This document shows, one piece after another, positions 43,449 through 52,746 of a stretch of 64,000 bases of DNA; the first letter of the stretch is position 1; each line of letters starts with the position of its first letter. A program made the translations under genes and the position numbers. The stretch covers positions 39,128-103,127 of the forward strand of contig NZ_QGHA01000015.1 in NCBI RefSeq assembly GCF_003148845.1, in the 5' to 3' direction. The notes beneath the pieces were generated by a model. That model was not told the DNA's origin. It worked only from the letters and a program-made list of their open reading frames with translations, and searched no databases. Source of the stretch: Mucilaginibacter oryzae (GTDB lineage Bacteria > Bacteroidota > Bacteroidia > Sphingobacteriales > Sphingobacteriaceae).

Positions 43449-45863
43449 TTAAAATCTATAACCGATGCTCAGGCGTATATTTGTAGGGGCTTCGGCTTGC
43501 CAGGTGTAAACAGTTTTGCCTTCGGTATTCAGGTAATTTTCATGACCGCCGGAGTAGAGGTACTTGTTTAATACGTTGTTCACATTTAACGCGAAGCTCA
43601 GCTTCCTGATCTGGTAAGATGCGCCGGCATCTAAACGGAAGTAGTTGGGTAAATCTGCAGTGCCGCTGCCAAGGCTCCAGGGCAAACGGTCAATCTGCCA
43701 TTGGTAGCCGGTTGAAAAGCCAAGGCCTTTTAATGTGCCTTGTTGTAAACGGTAAGTTAACCAGGCGTTTGATACATGTTTGGCAAAGCCCGGTACCGGG
43801 GTGCCTATCAGTGAGGCATCGGTGTTTTTAGAGATTTTAGAATCGGTATAGGCCCAGTTTACCATCAGGCTAAGGCCCGTGATGATCTCGCCGCGGGCGT
43901 CAAATTCGATGCCTTTGGTCCTGGTTTGGCCCAATTGAACCATGTAGTTCTGAGCAGGGTCGTTATGATCGGGATCGGCTACCAGCTGGTTGTTTTTGAG
44001 GATACGATAGGCCGATAATGTGGTATTCCATTTTCCGCCAAACCAGTCGCGTTTTAAGCCAATTTCCATGTTGTTGCCGGTGATGGGCTTAACTTTTTCA
44101 CCGCTGAACAGTTTGCCTGTTTGCGGCACAAATGATTGATCATAAACGGCATAAGCGCTTGTATTAGCATCTATACTAACACTCAGGCCAACGCGGGGCG
44201 TAAACTTTTTATCGTTGGTGCCTGTGGTTGGATTGCTGGTAGTGGTGGCATGCGTATACCGTCCGGCTATGGTTAAACGCACTTTTTGATCAAAAAAACC
44301 TAATTCATCCTGCGCGTAAAACGACTGGTATTTTTCGGTAGTTACGAAGTCTTTGCCGCGTACGCTGAGCGGTTGCGACGTATTGAAAGTTGGCAAGGTA
44401 ACCGGGCCATTATTTGGATGATAGATATTAAAAGGATTTGCCGGGTCAGGATCGAGCGAACCGGATTGCATATAATCCGGGATATAATATTTATCGCCAA
44501 CATCAACGCCACCTAATAAACGGTGAACTATTTTACCTGTATTAAACTCGCCGTTTAAAAAGGCCTGGGCAAATTTGTTTTTATTAACTGCATCCCATAA
44601 ACCCAGGTTACGGTTAACATCGCCATTTTCTTTAATGCTGTTGATCCAGTAGCTGTACGCGTCTTGTTTATAATAAAAGTAAGCGCCCTGGGCGGTAACT
44701 TTCCACTTGCTGTTAAAAGCGTGTTCGTAAGTTAAAAACGCGCTATGATCTTGTATGCCCGATGATGGCGAGTTTGACGGCGCGTTGGTAAAATCGCGGG
44801 GCAATGAAGCGTAACCATTTGTGGAGAACAGGTAAGCCGTACCAAAGGCGTTCATGCGCTGGTACTGGTAAGTATACTCGGCAGTAACCGTGTTTTTGCT
44901 GTCAAACTTATAACGTAACACCGGTGCGATGGCCGTACGGTTGGTAAAATCATAAGGGCGCCATGATTTTGATAGCTGCCCCATCAGGTTAAGGCGATAT
45001 TGTAATTTACCATCTTTGGTAAGCACGCCATCCAAATCGGCAGTGGCGCGGTAGCTGTTAAAGCTGCCTGCAGTAAAATTAAATGCCTGGCTTGTTGTGC
45101 CCGTAGGCTTTTTGGTTACTACGTTGTAAAAACCGGACGGATTACCATTAGCCAGCATAAACGCTGCCGGGCCCTTTACAAATTCAATCCGGTCAACAAA
45201 CGACATGTCTTCTGTGAGCGGACCCCAGGTAGCTTCAATGTTCATTCCGTTGCGAAAAGGTGCAAGCCTGTCGCCCCGGCCGTTAACACGGGCATAATTA
45301 CCCCAGTGCTCCTGCATAGTTAAACCACTCACATTGCGCGAAACGCCTTCCAGCATGTTAAAGATCTGCTGGTCTTTAATCTGGTCTGACGATACCACCT
45401 GGATGTTTTGCGCAACCTCAAGCAAGGGTTCGTTAAGCCTTAAGCTTGTTGACGGCTCATCTATCTTATATTTCTGCTTACGTCCCGAAATCAACACCTC
45501 GCCAATCTGGCTGGCGTTTTCGCGCAGCATAAAGTTTACTACCACGCGTTGCCCGTCTGTTACTTCAATTGTTTTTTCTTCGGTGGCTAAGCCAACAAAA
45601 CTCACTTTAATGGTGTAATTGCCAGGTTTTACCTTGTTAAAGGTAAACCTGCCGCTTTCGTTGGTAATTGTACCGGCATTTACGCCGGTACCTTTAAGGC
45701 TTACTGTAACACCCGGCACGGCTTCCCCATCGGCAGTAGTAATGGTGCCGGTGACGGTGCCCGGCTTAATTTCGGCAAGCGCAGGCTTTATATGGAACAA
45801 AATAAAAACCACCAGAAATGAGAGGGCAAGTAGTTTGCGGAACGTTTGTATCGGTCGAATCAT
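43449..45863 (-). CDS. TonB-dependent siderophore receptor
   Basis: An 804-residue outer membrane receptor. A signal peptide (ALSFLVVFILFHIKPALA) is followed by a carboxypeptidase-regulatory-like domain (about 35-110, TVTGTITTADGEAVPGVTV). A plug domain comes next (IQVVSSDQIKDQQIFNMLEG, VEFVKGPAAFMLANGNPSG), then a 22-strand barrel ending in LRLSIGYRF-type aromatic residues. The plug and barrel match the siderophore subtype. The ligand is unknown. A Fur-like palindrome overlaps the region 5 bp upstream of the ATG. PepSY protein follows at 3 nt. Confidence 0.95.
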   Translation of the reverse strand: MIRPIQTFRKLLALSFLVVFILFHIKPALAEIKPGTVTGTITTADGEAVPGVTVSLKGTGVNAGTITNESGRFTFNKVKPGNYTIKVSFVGLATEEKTIEVTDGQRVVVNFMLRENASQIGEVLISGRKQKYKIDEPSTSLRLNEPLLEVAQNIQVVSSDQIKDQQIFNMLEGVSRNVSGLTMQEHWGNYARVNGRGDRLAPFRNGMNIEATWGPLTEDMSFVDRIEFVKGPAAFMLANGNPSGFYNVVTKKPTGTTSQAFNFTAGSFNSYRATADLDGVLTKDGKLQYRLNLMGQLSKSWRPYDFTNRTAIAPVLRYKFDSKNTVTAEYTYQYQRMNAFGTAYLFSTNGYASLPRDFTNAPSNSPSSGIQDHSAFLTYEHAFNSKWKVTAQGAYFYYKQDAYSYWINSIKENGDVNRNLGLWDAVNKNKFAQAFLNGEFNTGKIVHRLLGGVDVGDKYYIPDYMQSGSLDPDPANPFNIYHPNNGPVTLPTFNTSQPLSVRGKDFVTTEKYQSFYAQDELGFFDQKVRLTIAGRYTHATTTSNPTTGTNDKKFTPRVGLSVSIDANTSAYAVYDQSFVPQTGKLFSGEKVKPITGNNMEIGLKRDWFGGKWNTTLSAYRILKNNQLVADPDHNDPAQNYMVQLGQTRTKGIEFDARGEIITGLSLMVNWAYTDSKISKNTDASLIGTPVPGFAKHVSNAWLTYRLQQGTLKGLGFSTGYQWQIDRLPWSLGSGTADLPNYFRLDAGASYQIRKLSFALNVNNVLNKYLYSGGHENYLNTEGKTVYTWQAEAPTNIRLSIGYRF

Positions 45864-45867
45864 TGCT

Positions 45868-45880
45868 ATTTAGACTAAAT
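45868..45880 (-). promoter_or_regulatory. Fur-like box of the siderophore receptor operon
   Basis: ATTTAG-A-CTAAAT is a perfect 6-1-6 inverted repeat, ending 5 bp before the receptor ATG. Its sequence and place fit iron-dependent repression of a siderophore receptor (inference). The rest of the gap to oxyR (45881-46177) is A/T-rich, with another partial AATCTAAAT near 45936 and no gene. Confidence 0.6.
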
Positions 45881-46177
45881 ATAAATAATTTGACAAAAAT
45901 AACTGCCGGAAGGTTTCGATGCAAGTTATTTAAAATAAATCTAAATAAATATATTTTAGTAATTGATTAACAATGGTTTATTATGTAAAGTTAGATACAT
46001 CAGAATAAGTTTGGTATTGGGAGTTACTTGTTGAAATATAGTATACGATATTCACCTGTAGAAAATTCGCTGGGTTTAACGATTGTAGCCAAAGAAATGC
46101 AGGCAGGTTGTAACCATGTGCTGCTTTAATTGAATAGAGAAACTGAGTGAATAGGAAAAACAGAAAAGGCAAAGAGA

Positions 46178-47113
46178 TTAAATATCCATCACTTCTTTCT
46201 TCTTCCTGCTTTTCATGCGTTTAGGCACAAACTCCAGGATTTCATTTTTTAATGCTTCTATCATACGGCGTTTTAAAAAATTGCGCTGTATCACAATGCT
46301 TACCTCGCGGGCCGGCTCGGGCGAGCGGAAATGGCGTACCTTATCCAGCTGTTTTTCGGTAAGTTCGGATAAAGCAAGTTCGGGCAGGATGGTGGCGCCG
46401 TTGTTTTGGTCAACCATGCGTTTCAGTGTTTCAACGCTGCCTGTGTTGTATTCAAAGTGTTGAAAGCCGCGGGTTGATTTGCGGCGCTGGCAGATATTTA
46501 ACACCTGTTCGCGCATGCAGTGGCCTTCGTTCAGGATCCAGATCTCTTCCATATCGATATCATCCGGCACGATATTTTTCTTTTTGGAGAGCTTGCTGTT
46601 TTTTGATACGTAGGCTACAAAGTTTTCGTAAAATACAGGGATCTCGGTAAGGCTGGTTTCATGCAGGGGGGTAGAAAGGATGCCGCAGTCAAGCATCCCT
46701 AACTTTAACTGCTGGATGATCTCTTCGGTAGTTTGCTCCCACACCACCAGTTTTACCTGCGGGTATTTTTCAATAAAGCCGTGGATGATTTTGGGTAATA
46801 TGTAAGGCGCTACGGTTGGGATGATGCCCACGCGCAATTCGCCCGAAAGTTCCTTTTGCCTGTCGGTGATGATCTCTTTGATCTTTTCGCCTTCAGACAG
46901 CATGATCCTTGCCTGGTTAATGATCTCGATGCCTATTTCGGTGGGTACAACGGGTTGTTTGCTGCGGTCGAATATTTTTACACCAAGGTTGTCCTCCAGT
47001 TTTTGTACCTGCATACTTAGCGTTGGCTGGGTTACAAAACACTTATCGGCCGCGGCTACAAAACTGCGGTAGGTATCAACTGCCACAATATACTCCAGTT
47101 GTGTAATAGTCAT
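46178..47113 (-). CDS. oxyR: Hydrogen peroxide-sensing LysR-type regulator OxyR
   Basis: A 311-residue LysR-type regulator. The N-terminal winged helix (LEYIVAVDTYRSFVAAADKC then TQPTLSMQVQKLEDNLGVKI) binds DNA. In the effector domain NEGHCMREQVLNIC has two cysteines spaced as C-x8-C, the redox pair of OxyR in the same context as the E. coli protein. It senses peroxide by disulfide formation and activates antioxidant genes. It is divergent from a catalase gene 92 bp away, which supports the role. Confidence 0.95.
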   Translation of the reverse strand: MTITQLEYIVAVDTYRSFVAAADKCFVTQPTLSMQVQKLEDNLGVKIFDRSKQPVVPTEIGIEIINQARIMLSEGEKIKEIITDRQKELSGELRVGIIPTVAPYILPKIIHGFIEKYPQVKLVVWEQTTEEIIQQLKLGMLDCGILSTPLHETSLTEIPVFYENFVAYVSKNSKLSKKKNIVPDDIDMEEIWILNEGHCMREQVLNICQRRKSTRGFQHFEYNTGSVETLKRMVDQNNGATILPELALSELTEKQLDKVRHFRSPEPAREVSIVIQRNFLKRRMIEALKNEILEFVPKRMKSRKKKEVMDI

Positions 47114-47141
47114 GTAATATAGAAGAATGCTATGCGAAGAT

Positions 47142-47151
47142 AATAATTATT
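47142..47151. promoter_or_regulatory. Palindrome in the oxyR-catalase intergenic region
   Basis: AATAATTATT is a perfect 10-bp palindrome within an A/T-rich segment that continues to CTATTGAAAT. It lies about midway between the divergent starts and is a candidate OxyR contact. The match to the enterobacterial OxyR consensus is only partial. Confidence 0.35.
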
Positions 47152-47205
47152 GATTTTCTCTATTGAAATATTTTCGTCAAGTTTGAAGTATCAAACCCAA
47201 CCGAT

Positions 47206-48702
47206 ATGGAAAACAAAAGGAAGCTTACTACCGCTTCGGGCAGGCCTTATACAGAGAATGAAAACTCGATGACCGCCGGTCCCCGCGGCCCTGTTTTGTT
47301 GCAGGATTATATTTTGCATGAAAAAATGGCACACTTTAACCGCGAACGCATCCCCGAGCGCGTTGTGCATGCCAAAGGCTCGGGCGCATACGGTACATTT
47401 ACGGTTACACACGATATCAGCCGGTATACCCGCGCCAAGGTTTTTAATACTATTGGTAAGCAAACCAGGTTGTTCCTGCGCTTTTCTACCGTGGGCGGCG
47501 AAAAAGGATCGGCAGATACCGAGCGCGACCCGCGCGGCTTTGCCATTAAATTTTATACCGAAGACGGCAACTGGGACCTTGTAGGCAATAACACCCCGGT
47601 GTTTTTTATAAAAGATGCCAAAAAGTTTGGTGATTTTATCCATACGCAAAAACGCGATCCGTATACCAACTGCAAAAGCGCTACCATGATGTGGGATTTC
47701 TGGTCGCTTAACCCCGAAAGCCTGCACCAGGTAACTATTTTAATGAGCGATAGGGGCACTCCTTACGGATACCGCCATATGGATGGTTTCGGCAGCCATA
47801 CTTTTTCGCTCATTAACGCCAAAAACGAAAGGTTTTGGGTGAAATTCCATTTTAAAACCCAACAAGGCATTAAAAATTTCACCGATGCCGAGGCCGCGGA
47901 GATGCGCGGTAAAGCGCCCGATTTTGCGCAGCATGATCTGTTAACCGCTATAGATAATGGCGATTTCCCGAAATGGTCGCTTAAAATACAGGTAATGCCC
48001 GAGGCGGATGCCAAAACCTACCACATTAACCCGTTTGATTTAACCAAGGTATGGCCCCATGCCGATTATCCGCTGATTGATGTGGGCGTATTGGAACTGA
48101 ACGAAAACCCGGATAACTATTTTGCGCATGTGGAGCAGGCTGCTTTTGCACCTGCGCATGTTGTTGACGGTATTGGTTACTCACCCGATAAAATGCTGCA
48201 GGGACGCATCCTGTCATACCCCGATGCGCACCGTTATCGTTTAGGCGGTAACTACGAGCAGATCCCTGTAAATAAATGCCCTTACCTGGTGAGCAATTAC
48301 CAGCGCGATGGCCAGATGACTGTAAACGGAAATGGCGGTTCAGGCCCTAACTATTTTCCTAACAGTTTTGATGATATTGTAATAGATCAAAGCTACAAAG
48401 AGCCCGCCTGGGACTTTGGCAGCCCGGTGGGCGACTGGTACGACCGCAATGCCGAAGGGGAAAATGATCATTATACCCAACCCGGCGACCTGTACAGGCT
48501 GATGGACTGTGAGGCCAAAAAGAACCTCGTAAGCAATATTGTAAACTCGATGAAAGGTATCGAAGGCCCTAAAAAGGAGTTGATCACTAACCGCCAGTTA
48601 TGCCATTGGTTTAGGGCCGATATCAACTTAGGTATGGCGGTAGCCAAAGGCCTGGAGCTTGACCTGGCCGAAACTATGAAGCAAATGCCGCAGGGAGTGT
48701 AA
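47206..48702 (+). CDS. Monofunctional heme catalase
   Basis: A 498-residue small-subunit catalase (clade 3 size) breaking down hydrogen peroxide. The distal histidine region is FNRERIPERVVHAKGSGAYG, the conserved asparagine lies in FYTEDGNWDLVGNNTPVFF, and the proximal heme tyrosine lies in RILSYPDAHRYRLG. The sequence starts MENKRKLTTASGRPYTENEN, as usual for the family. It is divergent from oxyR, and thus is probably peroxide-induced. A strong terminator follows. Confidence 0.96.
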   Translation: MENKRKLTTASGRPYTENENSMTAGPRGPVLLQDYILHEKMAHFNRERIPERVVHAKGSGAYGTFTVTHDISRYTRAKVFNTIGKQTRLFLRFSTVGGEKGSADTERDPRGFAIKFYTEDGNWDLVGNNTPVFFIKDAKKFGDFIHTQKRDPYTNCKSATMMWDFWSLNPESLHQVTILMSDRGTPYGYRHMDGFGSHTFSLINAKNERFWVKFHFKTQQGIKNFTDAEAAEMRGKAPDFAQHDLLTAIDNGDFPKWSLKIQVMPEADAKTYHINPFDLTKVWPHADYPLIDVGVLELNENPDNYFAHVEQAAFAPAHVVDGIGYSPDKMLQGRILSYPDAHRYRLGGNYEQIPVNKCPYLVSNYQRDGQMTVNGNGGSGPNYFPNSFDDIVIDQSYKEPAWDFGSPVGDWYDRNAEGENDHYTQPGDLYRLMDCEAKKNLVSNIVNSMKGIEGPKKELITNRQLCHWFRADINLGMAVAKGLELDLAETMKQMPQGV

Positions 48703-48735
48703 TCGCTTGACATGGATCAGCCTCAAAATGGAATC

Positions 48736-48771
48736 AAAAGGGCAATTTTCTATTTGAAAATTACCCTTTTT
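48736..48771 (+). terminator. Intrinsic terminator of the catalase gene
   Basis: AAAAGGGCAATTTTC and GAAAATTACCCTTTTT pair with one mismatch around TATTT, ending in T residues, 34 bp after the stop. Confidence 0.88.
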
Positions 48772-48912
48772 GATGAGTAACTGACTATTATTAATGTCTG
48801 TTTGGCGACTAACGACCCAATTAATTTATGTTATAGCCTCTTTGCTTATAGCGGATTACATCAGATAAAATTATAAATTATAGCTAAATTTGCTGAAAGG
48901 ACTTTTAAAATA

Positions 48913-49101
48913 ATGACGACATTAACCATAGATATTCCCGACAGCAATACTGAAGAAGTATTGGCGCAGTTGGCAAAGCTCGGTGTAAAGGTGCGGGAAT
49001 CAAATTTATCAGAACTTGATAAATTAACAGAAAAGGACTATGAAAAGCACTTTCGTCATAGAGCTGAAGTGACTCGTAAAAATCTTCATAAATATTTATG
49101 A
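48913..49101 (+). CDS. Putative antitoxin of a MazF/PemK-type pair
   Basis: A 62-residue protein: an N-terminal strand-like part (MTTLTIDIPDSNTEEVLAQL) and a charged C-terminal helix (ELDKLTEKDYEKHFRHRAEV). Its stop overlaps the ATG of a toxin-like gene (ATGA), the classical antitoxin-toxin arrangement. No DNA-binding motif is obvious. The call rests on context: the downstream frame resembles MazF/PemK but is interrupted. TAAATTTG at 48885-48892 is a -7 element. Confidence 0.6.
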   Translation: MTTLTIDIPDSNTEEVLAQLAKLGVKVRESNLSELDKLTEKDYEKHFRHRAEVTRKNLHKYL

Positions 49102-49439
49102 AGATTAATCAAAGGGATATAGTTGAAATTGCATTTTATACGGGAAATAAACCGGAAGTGCATCCAGCAGTGGTTGTTTCTGTTGACGATATTTTTGAGA
49201 TAGAATGATTCTTTTATGCGGTTCTATTGTCTACAAAAAATATATATCCCGATTTTACATTTGAGATAAGACCGGACATGATCAATAAACCTCGAAATGA
49301 AAAGAATGGTTATGCGGTTTGTCATATGGTTCAGCAATTTTATCCCGAGGATGTTATCAGCCGAACCGGAGCTGCGTTGAAATCGGAAGTATTTGAACTC
49401 GTTATAACTAAAATTCAGGAAGTAGTTTTTGGCTTATAA
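49098..49439 (+). pseudogene. MazF/PemK-type toxin interrupted by an in-frame TGA
   Basis: The frame from the ATG at 49098 reads MKINQRDIVEIAFYTGNKPE, then HPAVVVSVDDIFEIE, and meets TGA at 49206-49208. It continues in the same frame for 77 codons (FFYAVLLSTKNIYPDF ... VITKIQEVVFGL) to 49439. Start, middle and end match an mRNA-interferase of the MazF/PemK fold of about 113 residues. A single GGA to TGA change would explain the break. The toxin is presumably inactive. Confidence 0.75.
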
Positions 49440-49503
49440 TTGATTTGTTACTATCACTTATTTCTTATCCAAACAAATCGCATAAATCCTTACTTTAGGG
49501 TAT

Positions 49504-51009
49504 ATGCTGCCACTATTAATCTCCGAACAAATCCGTGAGGCCGATGCCGATACCATAGCCCATGAACCTATATCGTCCGTCGATTTGATGGAACGGGCCT
49601 CAAGGGCCTTTGTAGGCTGGTTTGTGAACCGTTTCCCTGATAAAAACGAACCCATTACCTTTTACTGCGGTACCGGCAATAACGGTGGTGACGGGTTAGC
49701 TATTGCCCGTATCCTGTGCGACCACCATTACCAGAAACTTCAGGTGGTGATCGCCCGCTTTTCGGATAGGGTTTCCGATGATTTTAAAGTAAATTATGAG
49801 CGCTTAAAGGAAACCTGCGTTACTATAAAAGAGCTTGAAAAAGGGGAAGACATACCTGAAGATAACAGCCTGGTGCTTATTGATGCCTTGCTGGGGAGTG
49901 GCCTTAACAAACCGCTTAGCGGCGATTATGCCCGGTTGGTTAATTTTATTAATGATTTAAACAAAACCGTGGTTGCTGTTGATGTACCAACCGGTTTTTT
50001 TTCGGAGGGAGAGGTGCGCGGCGATACGATTGCCATAAAGGCCAGCCTAGTGATCACTTTTCAGCAGCCTAAAATCAATTTCCTGTTACCTGAATCGGCG
50101 CCTTATGTTGATTGCTGGGAGGCCGTTAATATCGGGATCAGCGAAAAATTCACACAATCGGTAAACACGCCCTACGCGTTTGTTGAAGAGAAAGATGCGA
50201 GACAACTGCTGAAGCCCCGCCATCATTTTAGCAATAAAGGAACTTACGGGCATCTGCTGCTGGTAGCCGGACAGGAAAAAACCATGGGAGCCGCTTTGTT
50301 AAGTTCTTCGGCCGCCGCGCATGCCGGGGCCGGGTTAACCACAGCCTGCATCCCCAAAAGCGGCCTTACGGCTTTAAACAGTTACCAGCCCGAGGTGATG
50401 GCCATCACCCGCAAGCAGGGTATGTTACCCGAAATTGAGTGGGATAAATATGCTTCGATAGCTGTTGGCCCGGGTTTGGGCACAGATAACGATGCTTTGA
50501 TGTTATTGGAAACTATCATCAAAAATTATCAAAAACCGCTGGTGATTGATGCCGATGCCCTGAACCTGATTGCCGGTAAGAAGGAATTGATTGGCGAATT
50601 ACCCGCCGGCAGCGTGCTGACACCCCATATGAAAGAGTTCGACAGGCTTTTTGGCGATCACGAAAATTGGTGGCAGCGCCTGCAAACCGCTATGAAAAAG
50701 GCGCAGGAATTAAACCTGTGTATTATCCTCAAAAACGATTATACCATAACCGCCACGCCTGACGGGAAAGCCTTTTTTAACTCAACCGGCAACCCGGCTA
50801 TGGGCACCGGCGGCATGGGCGATGTGCTTACAGGCATAGTGGCTGCGCTGTTGGCTCAAAAATATAAACCTGAAGAAGCTTGTATCCTGGCAGTTTATAT
50901 ACACGGCAAGGCCGGCGATGAACTGGCTTTGCCTAACCGGATGAATGTGGTTTTACCAGGTACGCTGATAACCCGCTTACCTGTGACAATGGCTAAGTTG
51001 ATGGCATAA
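49504..51009 (+). CDS. nnr: Bifunctional NAD(P)H-hydrate epimerase/dehydratase
   Basis: A 501-residue repair enzyme for damaged nicotinamide cofactors. The N-terminal YjeF-like domain (about 1-215) has GTGNNGGDGLAIARIL and epimerises R- to S-NAD(P)HX. The C-terminal carbohydrate kinase-like domain has GHLLLVAGQEKTMGAALLSS, SIAVGPGLGTDND and TGGMGDVLTGIVAALLA and dehydrates S-NAD(P)HX with ADP. Full length for the fused form. It stands alone; a weak hairpin (AACGGC 51014 region with GCCGTT near 51035) follows the stop. Confidence 0.96.
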   Translation: MLPLLISEQIREADADTIAHEPISSVDLMERASRAFVGWFVNRFPDKNEPITFYCGTGNNGGDGLAIARILCDHHYQKLQVVIARFSDRVSDDFKVNYERLKETCVTIKELEKGEDIPEDNSLVLIDALLGSGLNKPLSGDYARLVNFINDLNKTVVAVDVPTGFFSEGEVRGDTIAIKASLVITFQQPKINFLLPESAPYVDCWEAVNIGISEKFTQSVNTPYAFVEEKDARQLLKPRHHFSNKGTYGHLLLVAGQEKTMGAALLSSSAAAHAGAGLTTACIPKSGLTALNSYQPEVMAITRKQGMLPEIEWDKYASIAVGPGLGTDNDALMLLETIIKNYQKPLVIDADALNLIAGKKELIGELPAGSVLTPHMKEFDRLFGDHENWWQRLQTAMKKAQELNLCIILKNDYTITATPDGKAFFNSTGNPAMGTGGMGDVLTGIVAALLAQKYKPEEACILAVYIHGKAGDELALPNRMNVVLPGTLITRLPVTMAKLMA

Positions 51010-51341
51010 AAAAACGGCCTGCAAGTATCATACAGCCGTTCTGATTAACTATTAACTGATCTTATAAAGAACTAAATACTCAAATTTGGAGGTTAGGTTT
51101 TGTTTTTAGATTGTCTTAAATCCTAACTAATCATAAGACGTTTACACGTCGCGATTAGTTACAAAAAAACGAATAATTGATTTGGCTTTTGGTTAATAAA
51201 ATGTTAAATAATTCGTATTGTGTGCTTTACGTTTACGTAATGTACAAATTCAATACTTTATAACGCAAAAAAAGCTTACAAATTTTTTGCTTCTGCAAAA
51301 ATTGTAAGCTTTTTTATCATGCCCTTAAAGGGGCTACATTC
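51010..51341 (-). terminator. Intergenic region with a strong terminator of the anti-sigma gene at 51267-51315
   Basis: AAAAAAGCTTACAA and TTGTAAGCTTTTTT, extended by ATTTTTTGC and GCAAAAA, form a very long stem at 51267-51315. Its T and A runs let it work in both directions, so it can end both the anti-sigma operon and leftover transcripts of nnr. The part from 51043 to 51266 is A/T-rich; nothing else is recognisable. Confidence 0.85.
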
Positions 51342-52169
51342 TTAGAAGTTTCCCAGTACCATCATTTCGCTTAGCGTTGGGTTTGCGCTGCCGCCGCGTG
51401 GTTCAAGTGTTACCGCAAATGCATCGGCTGCAGCGATAGCTTTCATGTTTTTGAAACCGCTCGAATCCGCAGTGGCGTCAAAAACTCCCAAATCAACAGG
51501 TTTGCCGCCTACCAATGCCCACAACTGGTATTGATGGGCTTTGTCATTTACAGGCATTTTACTGCCGTTCATATCAATAATCACCTTATGTTTTGATGGG
51601 CTAAAGGCTACCGTCAGGGCCGAATTAGGCGATTTGGCTGTACCCTTCAGGCGGATCAGTTTGTATGATGTATCGCGCAACAGGTTCAGTTCATCATCCT
51701 TGGCGCTAACGGTTGTGCTGAAATGCTGATTTTGAGCCTGCATAGCACTTAATTGAGTATCAGAAAGCTGCAGGCGTTTGTAAACGTTAACTAACGCTAT
51801 GGTGCAGCCGATGAGCAGCGCTAAACAAGCGGCAAAGGCGTATTTATAAAAGTTTATCTTTTCTTTTTTAGGCGTGGCTATCGGTACAACGTTATCACGG
51901 TTTGCATGCGTTGGTGTAGGGAAGTTGTTATCGTCGCTAAAATTAGTGAGCAAACTGCCTAAAATGCGGTTGCGCAGATGCTCGGGCGGTTCTATGGCGT
52001 TTTCCTCAGCATAAAACTCCATCGATTGCTCAATCGCATCCAGTTCGGCCTTAACTACCGGATACTTTAAAGCAATCTCTTCTACCTGTTGCTTTTCGGC
52101 CGGGCTAACGTCTCCCAGCACGTAAAGTTCAAGTATTCCGGATTCTATATATGCTTTTACGTCTTCCAC
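51342..52169 (-). CDS. Anti-sigma factor, RskA type
   Basis: A 275-residue protein starting at GTG 52169. The N-terminal cytoplasmic part (MEDVKAYIESGILELYVLGD ... VEEIALKYPVVKAELDAIE) is the sigma-binding helix bundle. A single span (KYAFAACLALLIGCTIALV, near residue 115) and a periplasmic RskA domain (VAFSPSKHKVIIDMNGSKMP, YQLWALVGGKPVDLGVFD, FAVTLEPRGGSANPTL) follow. It would hold the sigma factor encoded 1 nt upstream until a signal triggers proteolysis. No zinc-binding cysteines are present. Confidence 0.92.
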   Translation of the reverse strand: MEDVKAYIESGILELYVLGDVSPAEKQQVEEIALKYPVVKAELDAIEQSMEFYAEENAIEPPEHLRNRILGSLLTNFSDDNNFPTPTHANRDNVVPIATPKKEKINFYKYAFAACLALLIGCTIALVNVYKRLQLSDTQLSAMQAQNQHFSTTVSAKDDELNLLRDTSYKLIRLKGTAKSPNSALTVAFSPSKHKVIIDMNGSKMPVNDKAHQYQLWALVGGKPVDLGVFDATADSSGFKNMKAIAAADAFAVTLEPRGGSANPTLSEMMVLGNF

Positions 52170-52170
52170 T

Positions 52171-52722
52171 TTAATTAAAATGTTTTCTGAGTTCCTGGAT
52201 AGCCATTCTCAACCGGGTTTTGATGGTGCCCAGCGGTATGCCCAACTCTTCTGCGGCTTCCACGTGGGTGTAACCTTTAAAGTACACCAGGTTTACAATC
52301 AGCTGCTGTTCTGGTTTAAGTGTTTGCACCAGGTCTTTAATCCCCATTAACTCAGGCTTGTAAACCGTATTCCTTTGTTCGTCAATAAAAGTTACGTTAT
52401 TTTCAATCTCCTGGTTTTTGTTTTGGTTTTTAAAATCTTTTGATCTGATTTTATCTATCGCCAGGTTACGGGCAATATTAACCATCCAGGTAAATAAACG
52501 GCCTTTTTCAGTACTGTAGCTTGAAAAGGAATGCCATATTTTTACAAAGGTTTCCTGTAAAACATCTTCGGCAATAGCGGCATCACTTATTATACGGGAT
52601 ATGACCCCGAATAAGGAAGCCGAGTACATGTCATACAACGCCTCTACGGCAATTTTTTCACGGTGCTGTAATGACAACACCAGTTCTTCTTCCGAAAGCG
52701 ATATTTTGCGTTTTTTACTCAA
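52171..52722 (-). CDS. ECF RNA polymerase sigma factor
   Basis: A 183-residue sigma-70 family protein of the ECF group. Region 2 is LYDMYSASLFGVISRII and DVLQETFVKIWHSFSSY with FTWMVNIARNLAIDKIRS. Region 4 is QLIVNLVYFKGYTHVEAAEE with LGIPLGTIKTRLRMAIQELR. It starts at TTG 52722, as no ATG occurs in a useful place. The anti-sigma gene begins 1 nt after its stop; the pair is RskA/SigK-like, and oxidative or envelope stress is the usual signal in this group (inference). lipA lies upstream in the same direction, 24 bp away. Confidence 0.94.
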   Translation of the reverse strand: MSKKRKISLSEEELVLSLQHREKIAVEALYDMYSASLFGVISRIISDAAIAEDVLQETFVKIWHSFSSYSTEKGRLFTWMVNIARNLAIDKIRSKDFKNQNKNQEIENNVTFIDEQRNTVYKPELMGIKDLVQTLKPEQQLIVNLVYFKGYTHVEAAEELGIPLGTIKTRLRMAIQELRKHFN

Positions 52723-52746
52723 CGTAGTGAAGATATAAAGGAATTA

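Noticed and set aside
45981..46172. 63-codon reverse frame between oxyR and the receptor gene
   Set aside because: No start context, no family and A/T-driven composition; treated as non-coding.
47191..47727. 178-codon reverse frame over catalase
   Set aside because: Antisense shadow; catalase is certain in this place.
49206..49208. Selenocysteine recoding of the TGA in the toxin gene
   Set aside because: No selenocysteine-type context or hairpin directly downstream, and MazF proteins do not have the residue there.
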